The position numbers and the translations under genes are program-made. From an uncultured Verrucomicrobiota bacterium (GTDB taxonomy: Bacteria > Verrucomicrobiota > Verrucomicrobiia > Limisphaerales > JADLHS01), in contig CALAYC010000120.1 of assembly GCA_937894935.1 (NCBI GenBank), positions 1 through 27,347 of the forward strand: a DNA stretch of 27,347 bases. Reading direction: 5' to 3'. Under the pieces are notes generated by a model. That model had not been told where the DNA came from, did not search any database, and worked only from the letters and a program-made list of their open reading frames with translations. Positions within the stretch are counted from its first letter, which is position 1. Every line of letters starts with the position of its first letter. This document shows positions 1 through 7,617 of this stretch, one piece after another.

Positions 1-679
1 CATTGTCTTCCGTGGGTTCGACGGCTGGCGAATTTTCATCCTTTTTGATCGCGAGATGTTTTGCGCCTGCGCCATAAGCCGCGCCGCCATAACCGATGCC
101 GTTTCTATCTTTCGCCACTGCCTGCAACACCGCCGCCGTTCCCGGCATCGTCTGCGCGCTTGCCACAAAATCTTTTCCTTTCAACACGTATTCCTTGAAA
201 AACTCATACGTGCCGGAGCTGTTCTCGCGACTATAAACCGTAATCGGCGCGTCGTTGCCGCCCACCTCTTTCCAGTTCTTGATTTTACCGGAAAAGATTC
301 GGCCCAACTGATCCACCGTCAGTGCTTTTACCGGATTTTCTTCCGCGACATAAATCGATAATCCGTCGAGCGCGACTTTGTATTCGGTCGGACGTTTGCC
401 AAACGCTTCGATGCATTTTGCTATTTCAGCTGATTTGATTTTACGCGAGGCATTGCACAAATCAGTCGTGCGATTCTGCAACGCGGCGAATCCCGTGCCG
501 GTACCGCCGCCCGTGACCTGAATTTTCACGTTCCGATTTTTGCCCATGTAAGTCTCGGCCCATTTCTGAGCGAGAATGACCAGCGTATCCGAACCTTTCA
601 CTGTGATGTCGGCGTGAGCGGACGATCCGAAGCTGACTGCCAGCGTGATCGCTAGAATTATTTGGGTCAACTTTTTCAT
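1..679 (-). CDS. pstS: Phosphate ABC transporter substrate-binding protein PstS (C-terminus cut by window edge)
   Basis: Periplasmic phosphate-binding protein that delivers phosphate to the PstCAB importer. The frame opens at an ATG at 677-679, behind a GGAG Shine-Dalgarno sequence 8 nt away, one of the few clear ones here. It starts with a signal peptide (MKKLTQIILAITLAVSFGSS, cleavage probably after AHA). The mature part begins ITVKGSDTLV, followed by VTGGGTGTGF, the SRKIKSAE segment and YSRENSSGTYEFF; these are the phosphate-pocket loops of the PstS family. About 226 residues are visible, and the frame runs off the left edge without a stop. It lies 59 nt downstream of a porin gene on the same strand, so the two are probably co-transcribed from the Pho-box-like site near 2156-2206. 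The pstC/A/B genes would be expected further left, outside the window. Family assignment is secure; phosphate specificity follows from the family. Confidence 0.93.
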   Translation of the reverse strand, partial: MKKLTQIILAITLAVSFGSSAHADITVKGSDTLVILAQKWAETYMGKNRNVKIQVTGGGTGTGFAALQNRTTDLCNASRKIKSAEIAKCIEAFGKRPTEYKVALDGLSIYVAEENPVKALTVDQLGRIFSGKIKNWKEVGGNDAPITVYSRENSSGTYEFFKEYVLKGKDFVASAQTMPGTAAVLQAVAKDRNGIGYGGAAYGAGAKHLAIKKDENSPAVEPTEDN

Positions 680-738
680 AATTTGATCTCCGATAATTTG
701 TTTGAATCAGAACAGTTGTTGGTGAGTTCCTTGCGACA

Positions 739-2121
739 TTAAAACTTTAACGACGCGTCCATTTGCACCCGCGTAACCCTGCTGTCCGAAGTCAGCGGAC
801 TGGGATTAATGAGTTCCGTGAAGATCGCCGTGACGCCAAGAGTCAGCGCGTTGTAGGGCGAATACGCGAATTTCACTACGTGCCCTTTGACATTCGTGCC
901 CGCACCGTAACCGGCACTCACGCCGGGAAGTGGCGTTTGATAAAACGCTCCGAAGTCTGAATCCACCAGTTCCTCATACCACGCATCAGCTTCGAGGTAT
1001 TTGTAGCGATAACCCAATTCCCACAATCCCTTCTTACCCGCCTTGCCAAACGTGATGCCCGCTGACCACGCACTATTTTCCGAACCTGCACCCGGGTTAT
1101 GAATAAAATCCGCCGCAACACGAATTGGAAATGGCGCTTTGTATTGCCAGAACTCTTCCAGCGTGTAAGTCACCGCGACATCCGCGATGATCGGATGAAA
1201 ATCGTATGCAAGGAAATTGGTGAGCGCACCCACTGGCGTTCCTGTCATGAATGGCAAACGCGTGTTCCCGCGATTTTGATCCGGCACGGGATTCACAGTG
1301 CTGCCAATCTGCCCGGCCAAGCTCTGTTCATTCGCGATGTTCAACCACGCCACACCTACGGACGACGACCAATGCTTGTCCCAGGTGGATTCCAACCGCA
1401 CTTGCCCGCCGAAGAAATAAGGGTCTTCGCTTTGTCCGCCGATTTCATCCAGCACAAACGCGCCGCCGTTGAACTTGAGACTTTGCGCGCCACTCAGGTT
1501 ATAGCTCAGCCGAACGCCTGCCCCTTCCGGCGTGTAATCGCTGTCGAACACCAGATCTGACAACGCGAATGGATTTTCCATTTTGCCGATCGTCACGCTG
1601 CCCAACCAATCCTCCGTTCGCAGCGCCGTCCACCTGGCGTAAGCGAGATCGACGTAGATAAACTTTTTCGAAGCGTTGTCCTGAAAGCTGCTGTTACCGG
1701 AAATCGGATCACCGCCGCCGCCACCGTTAGCCGCTTCGGATGAGGTGAGCCGGAAACCAACTTCAAAGTTGTCCGTCAACGATGCCGTCACTCCGAACCG
1801 CAGACGATACCGAAAGCGATGCCGATCCACCCCGCTACCGGCGCCGTTATTTTCAAAATAAAAACTTTCGTAACGCCCGCGCACGTCGCCGTTGAACTTC
1901 AGCGCAGAAACGAATTCCGGCATCCCGCTCTTTGCAGAATAAGCTTTGGCAAAATCCTTGTCCGCCTCCTCGCGCAATTCATTCGCTTCGCGCACACTCA
2001 GCACGCCTTTGTCCACCAGTTTATCGAGCAGCGAATCCACGCTTTGGGCCGAGCCCTTTGCAAAGCCACCGACCAGAATCGCTGTGGTCAGTGTCGTAAT
2101 CGTCCAATTTGATGTTTTCAT
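739..2121 (-). CDS. Outer-membrane porin, probably for phosphate (porin-pstS operon)
   Basis: Predicted beta-barrel outer-membrane porin of about 460 residues. I place the start at the ATG at 2121 because it gives a clean signal peptide (MKTSNWTITTLTTAILVGGF, then AKGSAQS). The longer frame from 2187 would run through the Pho-box-like array. After the signal there is a short helical, charged segment (SVDSLLDKLVDKGVLSVREA and on to residue ~55) of the kind that anchors or trimerises porins of planctomycetes and verrucomicrobia. The rest alternates polar and aromatic strands (FNGDVRGRYESFYFEN, RHRFRYRLRFGV) and ends in MDASLKF with a terminal Phe, the usual signal for barrel assembly. It is the first gene of a unit with pstS 59 nt downstream. 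The phosphate role is inferred from that neighbour and the upstream site. General porin function is well supported; the substrate is not shown by the sequence. Confidence 0.85.
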   Translation of the reverse strand: MKTSNWTITTLTTAILVGGFAKGSAQSVDSLLDKLVDKGVLSVREANELREEADKDFAKAYSAKSGMPEFVSALKFNGDVRGRYESFYFENNGAGSGVDRHRFRYRLRFGVTASLTDNFEVGFRLTSSEAANGGGGGDPISGNSSFQDNASKKFIYVDLAYARWTALRTEDWLGSVTIGKMENPFALSDLVFDSDYTPEGAGVRLSYNLSGAQSLKFNGGAFVLDEIGGQSEDPYFFGGQVRLESTWDKHWSSSVGVAWLNIANEQSLAGQIGSTVNPVPDQNRGNTRLPFMTGTPVGALTNFLAYDFHPIIADVAVTYTLEEFWQYKAPFPIRVAADFIHNPGAGSENSAWSAGITFGKAGKKGLWELGYRYKYLEADAWYEELVDSDFGAFYQTPLPGVSAGYGAGTNVKGHVVKFAYSPYNALTLGVTAIFTELINPSPLTSDSRVTRVQMDASLKF

Positions 2122-2151
2122 CGGTGCGTTTGATTTTCCGCGTCCGGCAAA

Positions 2152-2206
2152 AACATCTGACAACCGCGTTACACAAAAACGGCGCAACCGTTACGATTGT
2201 GTTACA
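2152..2206 (-). promoter_or_regulatory. Pho-box-like array of 11-bp-spaced repeats upstream of porin-pstS
   Basis: Read on the minus strand from 2206 downward, heptamers recur exactly every 11 bp: TGTAACA (2206-2200), CGTAACG (2195-2189), a degenerate CGCCGTT (2184-2178), TGTAACG (2173-2167) and TGTCAGA (2162-2156). PhoB/PhoP-type regulators bind direct heptamer repeats of the TGTCAYA/TGTAACA kind with 4-bp spacers, so the period and sequence both fit. The array ends 35 nt before the porin ATG. With pstS as second gene, phosphate-starvation control is the natural reading. The binding itself is inferred. Confidence 0.72.
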
Positions 2207-2245
2207 ACCCCGAAGCCCCGAACCCGACAATGAAGCCAACCCGAC

Positions 2246-3166
2246 TTATGGCGAGGAACGAAGGAACGTCATCACGGCATCGGTCACACGTTCCACGCTC
2301 AATTTGTGCAAGCCCGCCGGTTCTCGCACCACGTGAACGCGTTCGCTGCGCGGCCGCCAAATTGCTTCTTTGGTTTGCGGCCAAAGAATCACACAAGGCA
2401 CCCCCAACGCCGCGGCCAAATGCGTAATGCCTGTATCGTGACCAACGTAACCGGAGCAGGATTGCAACCGCTGCGCGAGTTCTGCCAGCGGCAGACTGTT
2501 CGCAACGGAGCAACGGTTTGGCGGCAACGCGGCGGTCAATCGCTGCAAACGATCGCCTTCTGCTTCGCCGCCAGTGATCAACAAATCAACCGACGTTTGC
2601 GCGAGCAGCCGTTCAATCAACGCCGCCCAATTCTGTTCCGGCCAGTTTTTGCGCTCGCTGCTGCTGCCCGGATGTAATGCCAGTTGTCCATTTGGTTTTG
2701 AATCTTTTGCATCAACTTTCAGACGCGGCACGGGGTCGGCATCGAAGATCGCCAAGCGTTCCAGCGGTTTGAGAAATACATCCGTCGCGTGAATATCCTG
2801 CGCTTCATCCGGGCGATGCGGCCCGACGATAAATTGAGCAGGCGAGCAACGCCTTACGTTGGTCTGAAAAATTTCGTCCGGATCGTAGAGATACGAAACG
2901 ATGATATCGAACTCGGAAAAATAATCGCAGATGGGTTGCGACAGCTCGCCGTCGCGCGCGAAGAAACTCGCCAACCCGCGCGCTTCAATCGCTTGCACGC
3001 GATTCGCCAGACCACCGGCTTCCGCCAGTTGTGCAATGTGCGGATAACCGAGGACTTCCAGATGCGCGGCAGGAAATTGTTTTCGCAGCGCCGCAATCGC
3101 CGGAAGTGTCAGCACAAAATCTCCGATGGCGCCACCGCGAATTACGAGAATTTTGCCTCTGTTCAT
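2246..3166 (-). CDS. Glycosyltransferase family 9 (ADP-heptose:LPS heptosyltransferase-like)
   Basis: About 306 residues, typical GT9 length. The N-terminal half opens with KILVIRGGAIGDFVLTLPAI, the GT9 nucleotide-sugar Rossmann start with its G-GD motif. The second half has LALHPGSSSERKNWP (the HPG-S-KNWP donor-site motif), a LLITGGEAEGD segment, and GHDTGITHLAAALGVPCVILW, corresponding to the G-DTG--H-AAA-G motif. GT9 enzymes transfer heptose (or related sugars) to LPS core at the inner membrane. I chose the ATG at 3166; a GTG at 3187 would add seven residues, and neither has a visible ribosome site. It lies 45 nt after the membrane-protein gene ending at 3212, on the same strand, probably one unit. 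The exact acceptor cannot be read from sequence. Confidence 0.86.
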   Translation of the reverse strand: MNRGKILVIRGGAIGDFVLTLPAIAALRKQFPAAHLEVLGYPHIAQLAEAGGLANRVQAIEARGLASFFARDGELSQPICDYFSEFDIIVSYLYDPDEIFQTNVRRCSPAQFIVGPHRPDEAQDIHATDVFLKPLERLAIFDADPVPRLKVDAKDSKPNGQLALHPGSSSERKNWPEQNWAALIERLLAQTSVDLLITGGEAEGDRLQRLTAALPPNRCSVANSLPLAELAQRLQSCSGYVGHDTGITHLAAALGVPCVILWPQTKEAIWRPRSERVHVVREPAGLHKLSVERVTDAVMTFLRSSP

Positions 3167-3211
3167 GTTCGTTGTTATCGCTCGCACAAACGAAGCGACG
3201 CGAAGTTTCCG

Positions 3212-3766
3212 TCACATGGCGCGGAATGCGGTAAATCCGAGCACTAACACCAGTAACGCGAAAGCAAGCCGGATCGCACTGCCGATTTTTATCCGTTGTT
3301 CCGTCGCCGTCGCCCAATGAATCAAATCACGCAATCGCCACGGCGAGATGGTGAACCAGATTCCCGCCACGACCAGAACATACGCCCACGTTTGAATTAA
3401 AAGCACCCACGGAGTTTCCCCCAAATGCGGCCGACCGGTATCCACCATTACCTTCGCCAACAACATCAGCAACACCGCCAGGCCTCGCACTGCCAGAAAG
3501 TCCTGCACAAACAAACAGGCGCCCACGCCGATCGCACCAAACACAATCATCATGTAAACCTTGATGGATTCGAAATCCGCGATGGGCTCGATTTTCACAT
3601 TCCAGACAAACCAGGCCGTCGCCGTCAGCATCAGCACCACGCCGGTCGGCACGTGTCGGGGAAATTTCCGCGCCAACGCCGCAAAACCGGCAGGCTTGAC
3701 CAGTCCATAGACCTGCGGCACCGCCATCCCGAGCCCCAGTAAAATCGACAACAAAGAGAGATTCAT
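3212..3766 (-). CDS. Small polytopic membrane protein of unknown function
   Basis: 184 residues with roughly five hydrophobic helices: near residues 2-22, 40-57, 70-90, 92-106, and a C-terminal one near 163-182, with a further hydrophobic stretch around 122-140. Short conserved-looking polar spots are VDTGRP and WRLRDLIHWATATEQR, the latter a basic amphipathic cytoplasmic segment. I do not recognise a family or catalytic motif. It precedes the GT9 gene by 45 nt on the same strand, so a link to envelope assembly is possible but only by position. The ATG at 3766 is the natural start because it begins directly with the first hydrophobic helix. Reading frame, codon use and length support a real gene. 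Confidence 0.72.
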   Translation of the reverse strand: MNLSLLSILLGLGMAVPQVYGLVKPAGFAALARKFPRHVPTGVVLMLTATAWFVWNVKIEPIADFESIKVYMMIVFGAIGVGACLFVQDFLAVRGLAVLLMLLAKVMVDTGRPHLGETPWVLLIQTWAYVLVVAGIWFTISPWRLRDLIHWATATEQRIKIGSAIRLAFALLVLVLGFTAFRAM

Positions 3767-3986
3767 GACGTTCAGCCCGCGTAAGATGGATGATAAGCGC
3801 CCGTTGGCGAAAGGAGAAAAGCGTCGGGGGTCGCCAGCGTTCGCGCAATCGTTTTGGCTTATCTCGAATCTTTGGCAATTGAATCAGCCTGAAATCGCGT
3901 TGACCGAACCGCGTTGATGACCGCATGATGAGACGATTTTCGGGCGGAGCATATCCCCTCCCGGTGGACTTTAACTGAAACTGAAC

Positions 3987-5210
3987 ATGAACCTCGACGA
4001 ATTGTATTCCGAACTGACACTCAAGCCTAATGTCAAACTCGCGTTGATTGTCCTCGACGGACTGGGCGACCTCGCCACCAAAGAACAAAGTTATCTCACC
4101 CCTCTGGAGGCCGCGAACACGCCGAACCTCGATGCCCTCTCCAAAAATTCCGCGCAAGGTCGGATGATTCCTGTCGCGCCCGGCATTACGCCCGGTAGCG
4201 GTCCCGGCCATCTCGGCTTGTTTGGTTACGACCCGCTGGAATTTCAAGTCGGTCGCGGCGTCATTGAAGCGCTCGGCCTCGGCGTCGAATTGAAACCCGG
4301 CGATGTCTGCGCTCGCGCGAATTTCGCCACGCTCGACAGCAAAGGCATCGTCACGGATCGTCGCGCTGGACGCATTCCGACGGAAACCTGCGAAAAACTT
4401 TGCGCGATGCTTTCCGCAAAAATTAAAAAGCTTGGCGATACGCAGGTCATCATCAAAGCCGGCAAAGAACATCGCTTCGTCGTCGTGTTCCGCGGCAAAG
4501 GTCTCGAAGGCCCGTTGACCGATGCGGACCCGAATCGGGAAGGTTACGCCATTCCCGCCGTCAAACCGCGCGATCCTAAGAACGCCAAGCAGAAGAAAAT
4601 GGCGAAGCTGATTGCGGATTTTTACAAAGCCGCCCTGCCGATTATCGCGAAAGAAAAACCGGCGAACGGTTTCCTCATGCGTGGCATTGCGCACCAACCG
4701 AACATTCCGTTGTTCGAAGAACGCTATAAATTGAAGCCCGCTTGCCTCGCGGTTTACCCGATGTACAAGGGCCTCGCGCAACTCGTCGGCATGACGAAGA
4801 TCGAAGGTCCGCAAACCATTGCGGAACAATTCGAGCGCTACCTGGCCGAATACGACAACTACGACTTTTTCTTCATCCACTACAAGTACACCGACAAAGC
4901 CGGTGAAGACGGCAACTTCGCCGCGAAGAAGAAAGCGATTGAAGATTTCGATGCGGCGCTGCCGATTCTCCTGAAAAAGAAGCCCGACGTGATTGCGATT
5001 ACCGGCGATCATTCGACGCCTTGCGCATTACACGGTCACTCCTGGCATCCGCAACCGCTGCTCCTGCACTCGCCGGTGAGCGGCTGGGACAAACTGGATC
5101 GCTTTACGGAAACCGGCGCGAACTCAGGTTCGCTCGGTATTTTCCCGGCGAAATATTTGATTCGCCTCATGCAAGCCAACGCGCGGATGTTTGATAAATT
5201 CGGCGCGTAA
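3987..5210 (+). CDS. apgM: Archaeal-type cofactor-independent phosphoglycerate mutase (aPGAM)
   Basis: 407 residues; interconverts 3- and 2-phosphoglycerate in glycolysis and gluconeogenesis without 2,3-bisphosphoglycerate, in the alkaline-phosphatase fold with two metal ions. The N-terminal metal site is VLDGLGDL (Asp24). The nucleophile loop is TPGSGPGHLGLFGYDP with Ser71. DRRAGRIPTE follows near residue 130, HYKYTDKAGEDGN near 300 and TGDHSTPCALHGHSWHPQP at 339-357, carrying the Asp341/His342 and later His metal ligands. The short length and motif order separate it from the ~510-residue bacterial GpmI. Start ATG 3987 has no evident Shine-Dalgarno sequence. It is monocistronic, divergent from the membrane-protein gene, and followed 24 nt later by a strong terminator. 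Confidence 0.93.
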   Translation: MNLDELYSELTLKPNVKLALIVLDGLGDLATKEQSYLTPLEAANTPNLDALSKNSAQGRMIPVAPGITPGSGPGHLGLFGYDPLEFQVGRGVIEALGLGVELKPGDVCARANFATLDSKGIVTDRRAGRIPTETCEKLCAMLSAKIKKLGDTQVIIKAGKEHRFVVVFRGKGLEGPLTDADPNREGYAIPAVKPRDPKNAKQKKMAKLIADFYKAALPIIAKEKPANGFLMRGIAHQPNIPLFEERYKLKPACLAVYPMYKGLAQLVGMTKIEGPQTIAEQFERYLAEYDNYDFFFIHYKYTDKAGEDGNFAAKKKAIEDFDAALPILLKKKPDVIAITGDHSTPCALHGHSWHPQPLLLHSPVSGWDKLDRFTETGANSGSLGIFPAKYLIRLMQANARMFDKFGA

Positions 5211-5234
5211 TCAAAACTTCGTTTAACGACGATT

Positions 5235-5269
5235 TCCCGCATCGGTTCAAACCGGTGCGGGATTTTTTT
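5235..5269 (+). terminator. Rho-independent terminator of the phosphoglycerate mutase gene
   Basis: A stem of about 11-12 bp pairs the tcccgca arm (5235-5241) and the following cggtt with aaccgg and tgcggga, around a very small loop, then runs into seven T residues (5263-5269). One G-U pair is the only irregularity. It starts 24 nt after the stop codon at 5210. Confidence 0.88.
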
Positions 5270-5371
5270 GTAATTGTCCCCCACAATGGTGACTTCGGGA
5301 TCAAAACATTCCCGGTATGCTGGCCTCAGATTTCCCTTGCGCGTTAAGCGCAACCACCCAACCCCACAATG

Positions 5372-5408
5372 AATGGGCTGGATTAATTTCCAGCCCATTT
5401 CATTTTTT
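5372..5408 (+). terminator. Second terminator-like hairpin, 100 bp beyond the first
   Basis: A perfect 10-bp stem (aatgggctgg 5372-5381 with ccagcccatt 5390-5399) has an 8-nt loop and is followed by tcatttttt. On the minus strand no T tract follows, so it works only for plus-strand transcripts. It could back up the first terminator or end a short RNA starting after 5270. Confidence 0.65.
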
Positions 5409-5438
5409 CCCCTCGCTCGCTCGTTCCGCACTTCAATC

Positions 5439-5453
5439 AGATAAATTTTATCT
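5439..5453. promoter_or_regulatory. AT-rich inverted repeat, possible operator or promoter element
   Basis: AGATAAA and TTTATCT are perfect 7-bp inverted arms separated by a single T, about 200 bp upstream of the PEP-CTERM gene. The symmetry suits a dimeric regulator or part of a -10 region. No further support is available. Confidence 0.3.
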
Positions 5454-5652
5454 CTTCAACAGACCAACTGAAACACACTCAAAACCCGCGCAAAATCCCG
5501 GCATTTTGCGATGATGATTCGCCCCCGATTTCAAGCCGCGTTACGAGAATTGCGGTTTCACCCGTCACGCTGTCCGGATAAAGACGTACCACGTTTTCGG
5601 GTTCACCCCTGGTTGCAGACTCTTGCTGAAAACAGGATTCTATCAACGTTTT

Positions 5653-6363
5653 ATGAAAACCCGTCGTCGTACTCTTTGGGTTGGTTTTGCCGCAGCTCTC
5701 CTTGCTGGTGTCAATGCTGCGAATGCCAATGTGGTCAATGGCAGCTTTGAATCCTGGAATCTGGTCGGTTGGACTTTCTCCGCCGATACCGGAACGCGCG
5801 CCGTCGAACCGCTCACTCGTACGGCGGGCCAGGCGAAAACCGTCACCTCGTGGGGAACTCTGCTCGGCGTCACACCGATGCAACCGGTGGAAGGCTACCG
5901 CTTCCTGATGATGAACACCCGCGCCAGCGCCAACTTCGTCGGGGATGAGAGTTACAGCTTTTCTGTCAGCCAGACGCTCACGTTGAACCTCGGCGATATG
6001 CTCACCGGTTGGGCGTATTTCCATAACGGCGATACCTCGGGACTCGATTCCGCCTGGGTGCAAATCCTCGACAACGAAGACGAACTCATCGGACTTCCGT
6101 GGGCGGCGGGTGGATCGAATGATAATATGGCCACGGCGGAAATTGCGCCGTATGGCTGGTTTCAATGGCAATGGACTGCGCCCAGCGCCGGTGCATACAC
6201 AGTGCAACTCGGCATGTCCACCAGCGGCGCGAACAACGAAGCGAGCTTCGCGTTGTTCGATGGCGTGAAAGTGCAAACCGTTCCCGTGCCCGAACCGACT
6301 GCGATGGTGCTCGCGATGGTCGGCGGTCTCGCCCTGGTTGCTTTGCGCAATCGCAAGCGCTGA
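5653..6363 (+). CDS. PEP-CTERM sorting-domain exported protein
   Basis: 236 residues from the ATG at 5653. A signal peptide (MKTRRRTLWVGFAAALLAGV, then NAANA) begins here; an in-frame TTG at 5623 would add ten residues ahead of it and is less likely. Directly after it comes NGSFESWNLVGWTF, the N-G-(S/D)FE opening of a jelly-roll carbohydrate-binding-like domain. The rest is a beta-rich single domain (QTLTLNLGDMLTGWAYFHNG, FALFDGVKV). The C-terminus is VPVPEPTAMVLAMVGGLALV followed by ALRNRKR: a VPEP motif, a hydrophobic helix and a basic tail, which is the PEP-CTERM signal recognised by exosortase (EpsH/XrtA type). The protein should be exported, processed and delivered to the surface or extracellular matrix. 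Its ligand is unknown. No exosortase gene is in the window. A strong terminator follows, so the gene is monocistronic. Confidence 0.87.
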   Translation: MKTRRRTLWVGFAAALLAGVNAANANVVNGSFESWNLVGWTFSADTGTRAVEPLTRTAGQAKTVTSWGTLLGVTPMQPVEGYRFLMMNTRASANFVGDESYSFSVSQTLTLNLGDMLTGWAYFHNGDTSGLDSAWVQILDNEDELIGLPWAAGGSNDNMATAEIAPYGWFQWQWTAPSAGAYTVQLGMSTSGANNEASFALFDGVKVQTVPVPEPTAMVLAMVGGLALVALRNRKR

Positions 6364-6381
6364 ACCTTTCTCAATCTCACG

Positions 6382-6416
6382 AACGCGCCGGAATCTCTCC
6401 GGCGCGTTTTTGTTTT
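6382..6416 (+). terminator. Rho-independent terminator of the PEP-CTERM gene
   Basis: A 10-bp GC-rich stem (aacgcgccgg 6382-6391 with ccggcgcgtt 6399-6408, extendable by one A-T pair) is followed by a T tract (6407-6411) and a further tgtttt. It lies 19 nt after the stop codon. Confidence 0.9.
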
Positions 6417-6427
6417 GGTGGTCTTCG

Positions 6428-6451
6428 CGAAAATGTCGTGTCGCATTTTCG
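6428..6451. promoter_or_regulatory. Inverted repeat upstream of ada, candidate operator
   Basis: CGAAAATG (6428-6435) and CATTTTCG (6444-6451) are perfect 8-bp inverted arms, 8 bp apart, ending 35 bp before the ada ATG. A TATGCT at 6466-6471 could be the -10 box. The repeat may bind Ada itself or another regulator, or it may form a leader hairpin. It does not match the E. coli Ada box closely. Confidence 0.4.
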
Positions 6452-6486
6452 GTGGACGCGCGTGATATGCTGCCGTTGTGATTGAA

Positions 6487-7617
6487 ATGGCAAAGCGATT
6501 GTCTCCGCAGGAAATGACCACCGCGTGGCAACGCCGCGATGCGAGCTATGACGGCCTGTTCGTTTTTGGCGTTCGCACCACCGGCATTTTCTGTCGCCCC
6601 TCCTGCCCTTCCCAACCAAAGCAGGAACATCTCGAATTTTTCCCGAACGCTGGCGCTGCCGTTCGCGCCGGTTATCGCCCCTGCAAACGTTGTCGGCCCG
6701 AACTCGCCAACGGCGCGCCACCACCGTGGATTGCAAAATTGATGCAGCGCGCCGCGGCCGAACCGGACCAAAACTTTACTGCCGCCACACTTCGAGCGGC
6801 CGGCATTTCTCCGGAACGCGTGCGCCGCTGGTTTCAAAAACATTACGGCATGACCTTCGCTGCGTGGTATCGCGGGTTGCGCCTTTCACGTGCCTTCACT
6901 CAGATCCGTTCCGGCGTGCCGATGGACGATGTCATCCTCAGCCACGGTTACGAATCTCACAGCGGCTTCCGCTCCGCTTTCGCTCAGACCTTTCGCGCGT
7001 CGCCGGGAAAATCCCGTCACGTCAATTGCCTGCGCGTGGCATTGCTCGAAACTCCCCTCGGCCCGATGCTTGCCGCTGCAACCGACGACGCCATTTGCCG
7101 GTTGGAATTTGCTGATCGTCGCCGACTCGAAAAAAGTTATGTCGAGTTGCGCCATCGTTTCCACCTGCCGGTGCTTCCTGGTGAAAACGCAGTTTTACAG
7201 AAGTTACAGCGAGAACTTCGCGATTATTTCGCCGGCAAACGAAAAACGTTCACTGTTCCGGTGCGCATGTGTGGTACGGCTTTTCAAGAACGCGTCTGGC
7301 GCGAATTGATTCGCATTCCGTATGGACGAACTGAGAGTTATCAAGCAGTCGCAGCGAAGATCGGTTCACCCAACGCCATTCGTGCCGTCGCTCGCGCCAA
7401 CGCCACCAATCACCTGTATCTACTCGTGCCGTGCCATCGCGTGATTGGCAAAAACGGCGCACTGAGCGGTTACGGTGGTGGCGTGTGGCGTAAACGGATG
7501 TTGTTGGAACTGGAACGCACCGGACAATTGCCGGTCGCTGAACCAACGGAAATTACCAACGCAACCGATAGAACGCGCTCGCTGGCGGTTCAGAAAAATC
7601 CGAGAAGTCGTCGGTGA
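6487..7617 (+). CDS. ada: Ada: methyl-DNA sensor/activator and O6-methylguanine-DNA methyltransferase
   Basis: About 376 residues, slightly longer than E. coli Ada. It repairs O6-methylguanine and methylphosphotriesters by irreversible transfer to its own cysteines, and the N-terminal methylated form activates repair genes. Domains in order: the Ada zinc domain with FCRPSC and RPCKRC (Cys36, Cys40 and the later pair, with Cys36 the likely phosphotriester acceptor); an AraC-type helix-turn-helix (about 90-175, ending SGFRSAFAQTFRASPGKSR); and the methyltransferase domain with VPCHRVIGKNGALSGY, in which Cys316 is the acceptor. Start: ATG 6487, or GTG 6478 nine nt earlier; neither has a clear ribosome site. 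The basic tail after the catalytic domain extends 65 nt into the convergent muramidase-like gene. An inverted repeat lies just upstream. No alkA or alkB neighbour is seen. Confidence 0.93.
   Translation: MAKRLSPQEMTTAWQRRDASYDGLFVFGVRTTGIFCRPSCPSQPKQEHLEFFPNAGAAVRAGYRPCKRCRPELANGAPPPWIAKLMQRAAAEPDQNFTAATLRAAGISPERVRRWFQKHYGMTFAAWYRGLRLSRAFTQIRSGVPMDDVILSHGYESHSGFRSAFAQTFRASPGKSRHVNCLRVALLETPLGPMLAAATDDAICRLEFADRRRLEKSYVELRHRFHLPVLPGENAVLQKLQRELRDYFAGKRKTFTVPVRMCGTAFQERVWRELIRIPYGRTESYQAVAAKIGSPNAIRAVARANATNHLYLLVPCHRVIGKNGALSGYGGGVWRKRMLLELERTGQLPVAEPTEITNATDRTRSLAVQKNPRSRR

Larger units (their letters stand above)
5270..5652 (+). other. Long non-coding stretch between two transcription units
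   Basis: No credible gene is visible here. The stretch holds a hairpin at 5337-5353 (ttgcgc / gcgcaa), a second terminator-like hairpin at 5372-5408, a 15-bp inverted repeat at 5439-5453, and then about 200 nt of leader before the PEP-CTERM gene. The 10-mer ccccacaatg occurs twice (5279-5288 and 5362-5371). Long frames crossing this region on the minus strand look like non-genes. Confidence 0.5.

Noticed and set aside
3896..3917. Direct repeat cgcgttga upstream of the phosphoglycerate mutase gene
   Set aside because: Only 8 bp, two copies, 14-bp period; too weak to call an operator.
3327..5012. Minus-strand open frame of 561 codons opposite the phosphoglycerate mutase gene
   Set aside because: It is antisense to a complete, motif-perfect gene and also crosses the divergent promoter region; its composition (Arg, Phe, Gly) is that of a shadow frame.
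5479..6843. Minus-strand open frame of 454 codons opposite the PEP-CTERM gene and the start of ada
   Set aside because: It runs antisense through two recognisable genes and a terminator and shows no domain.
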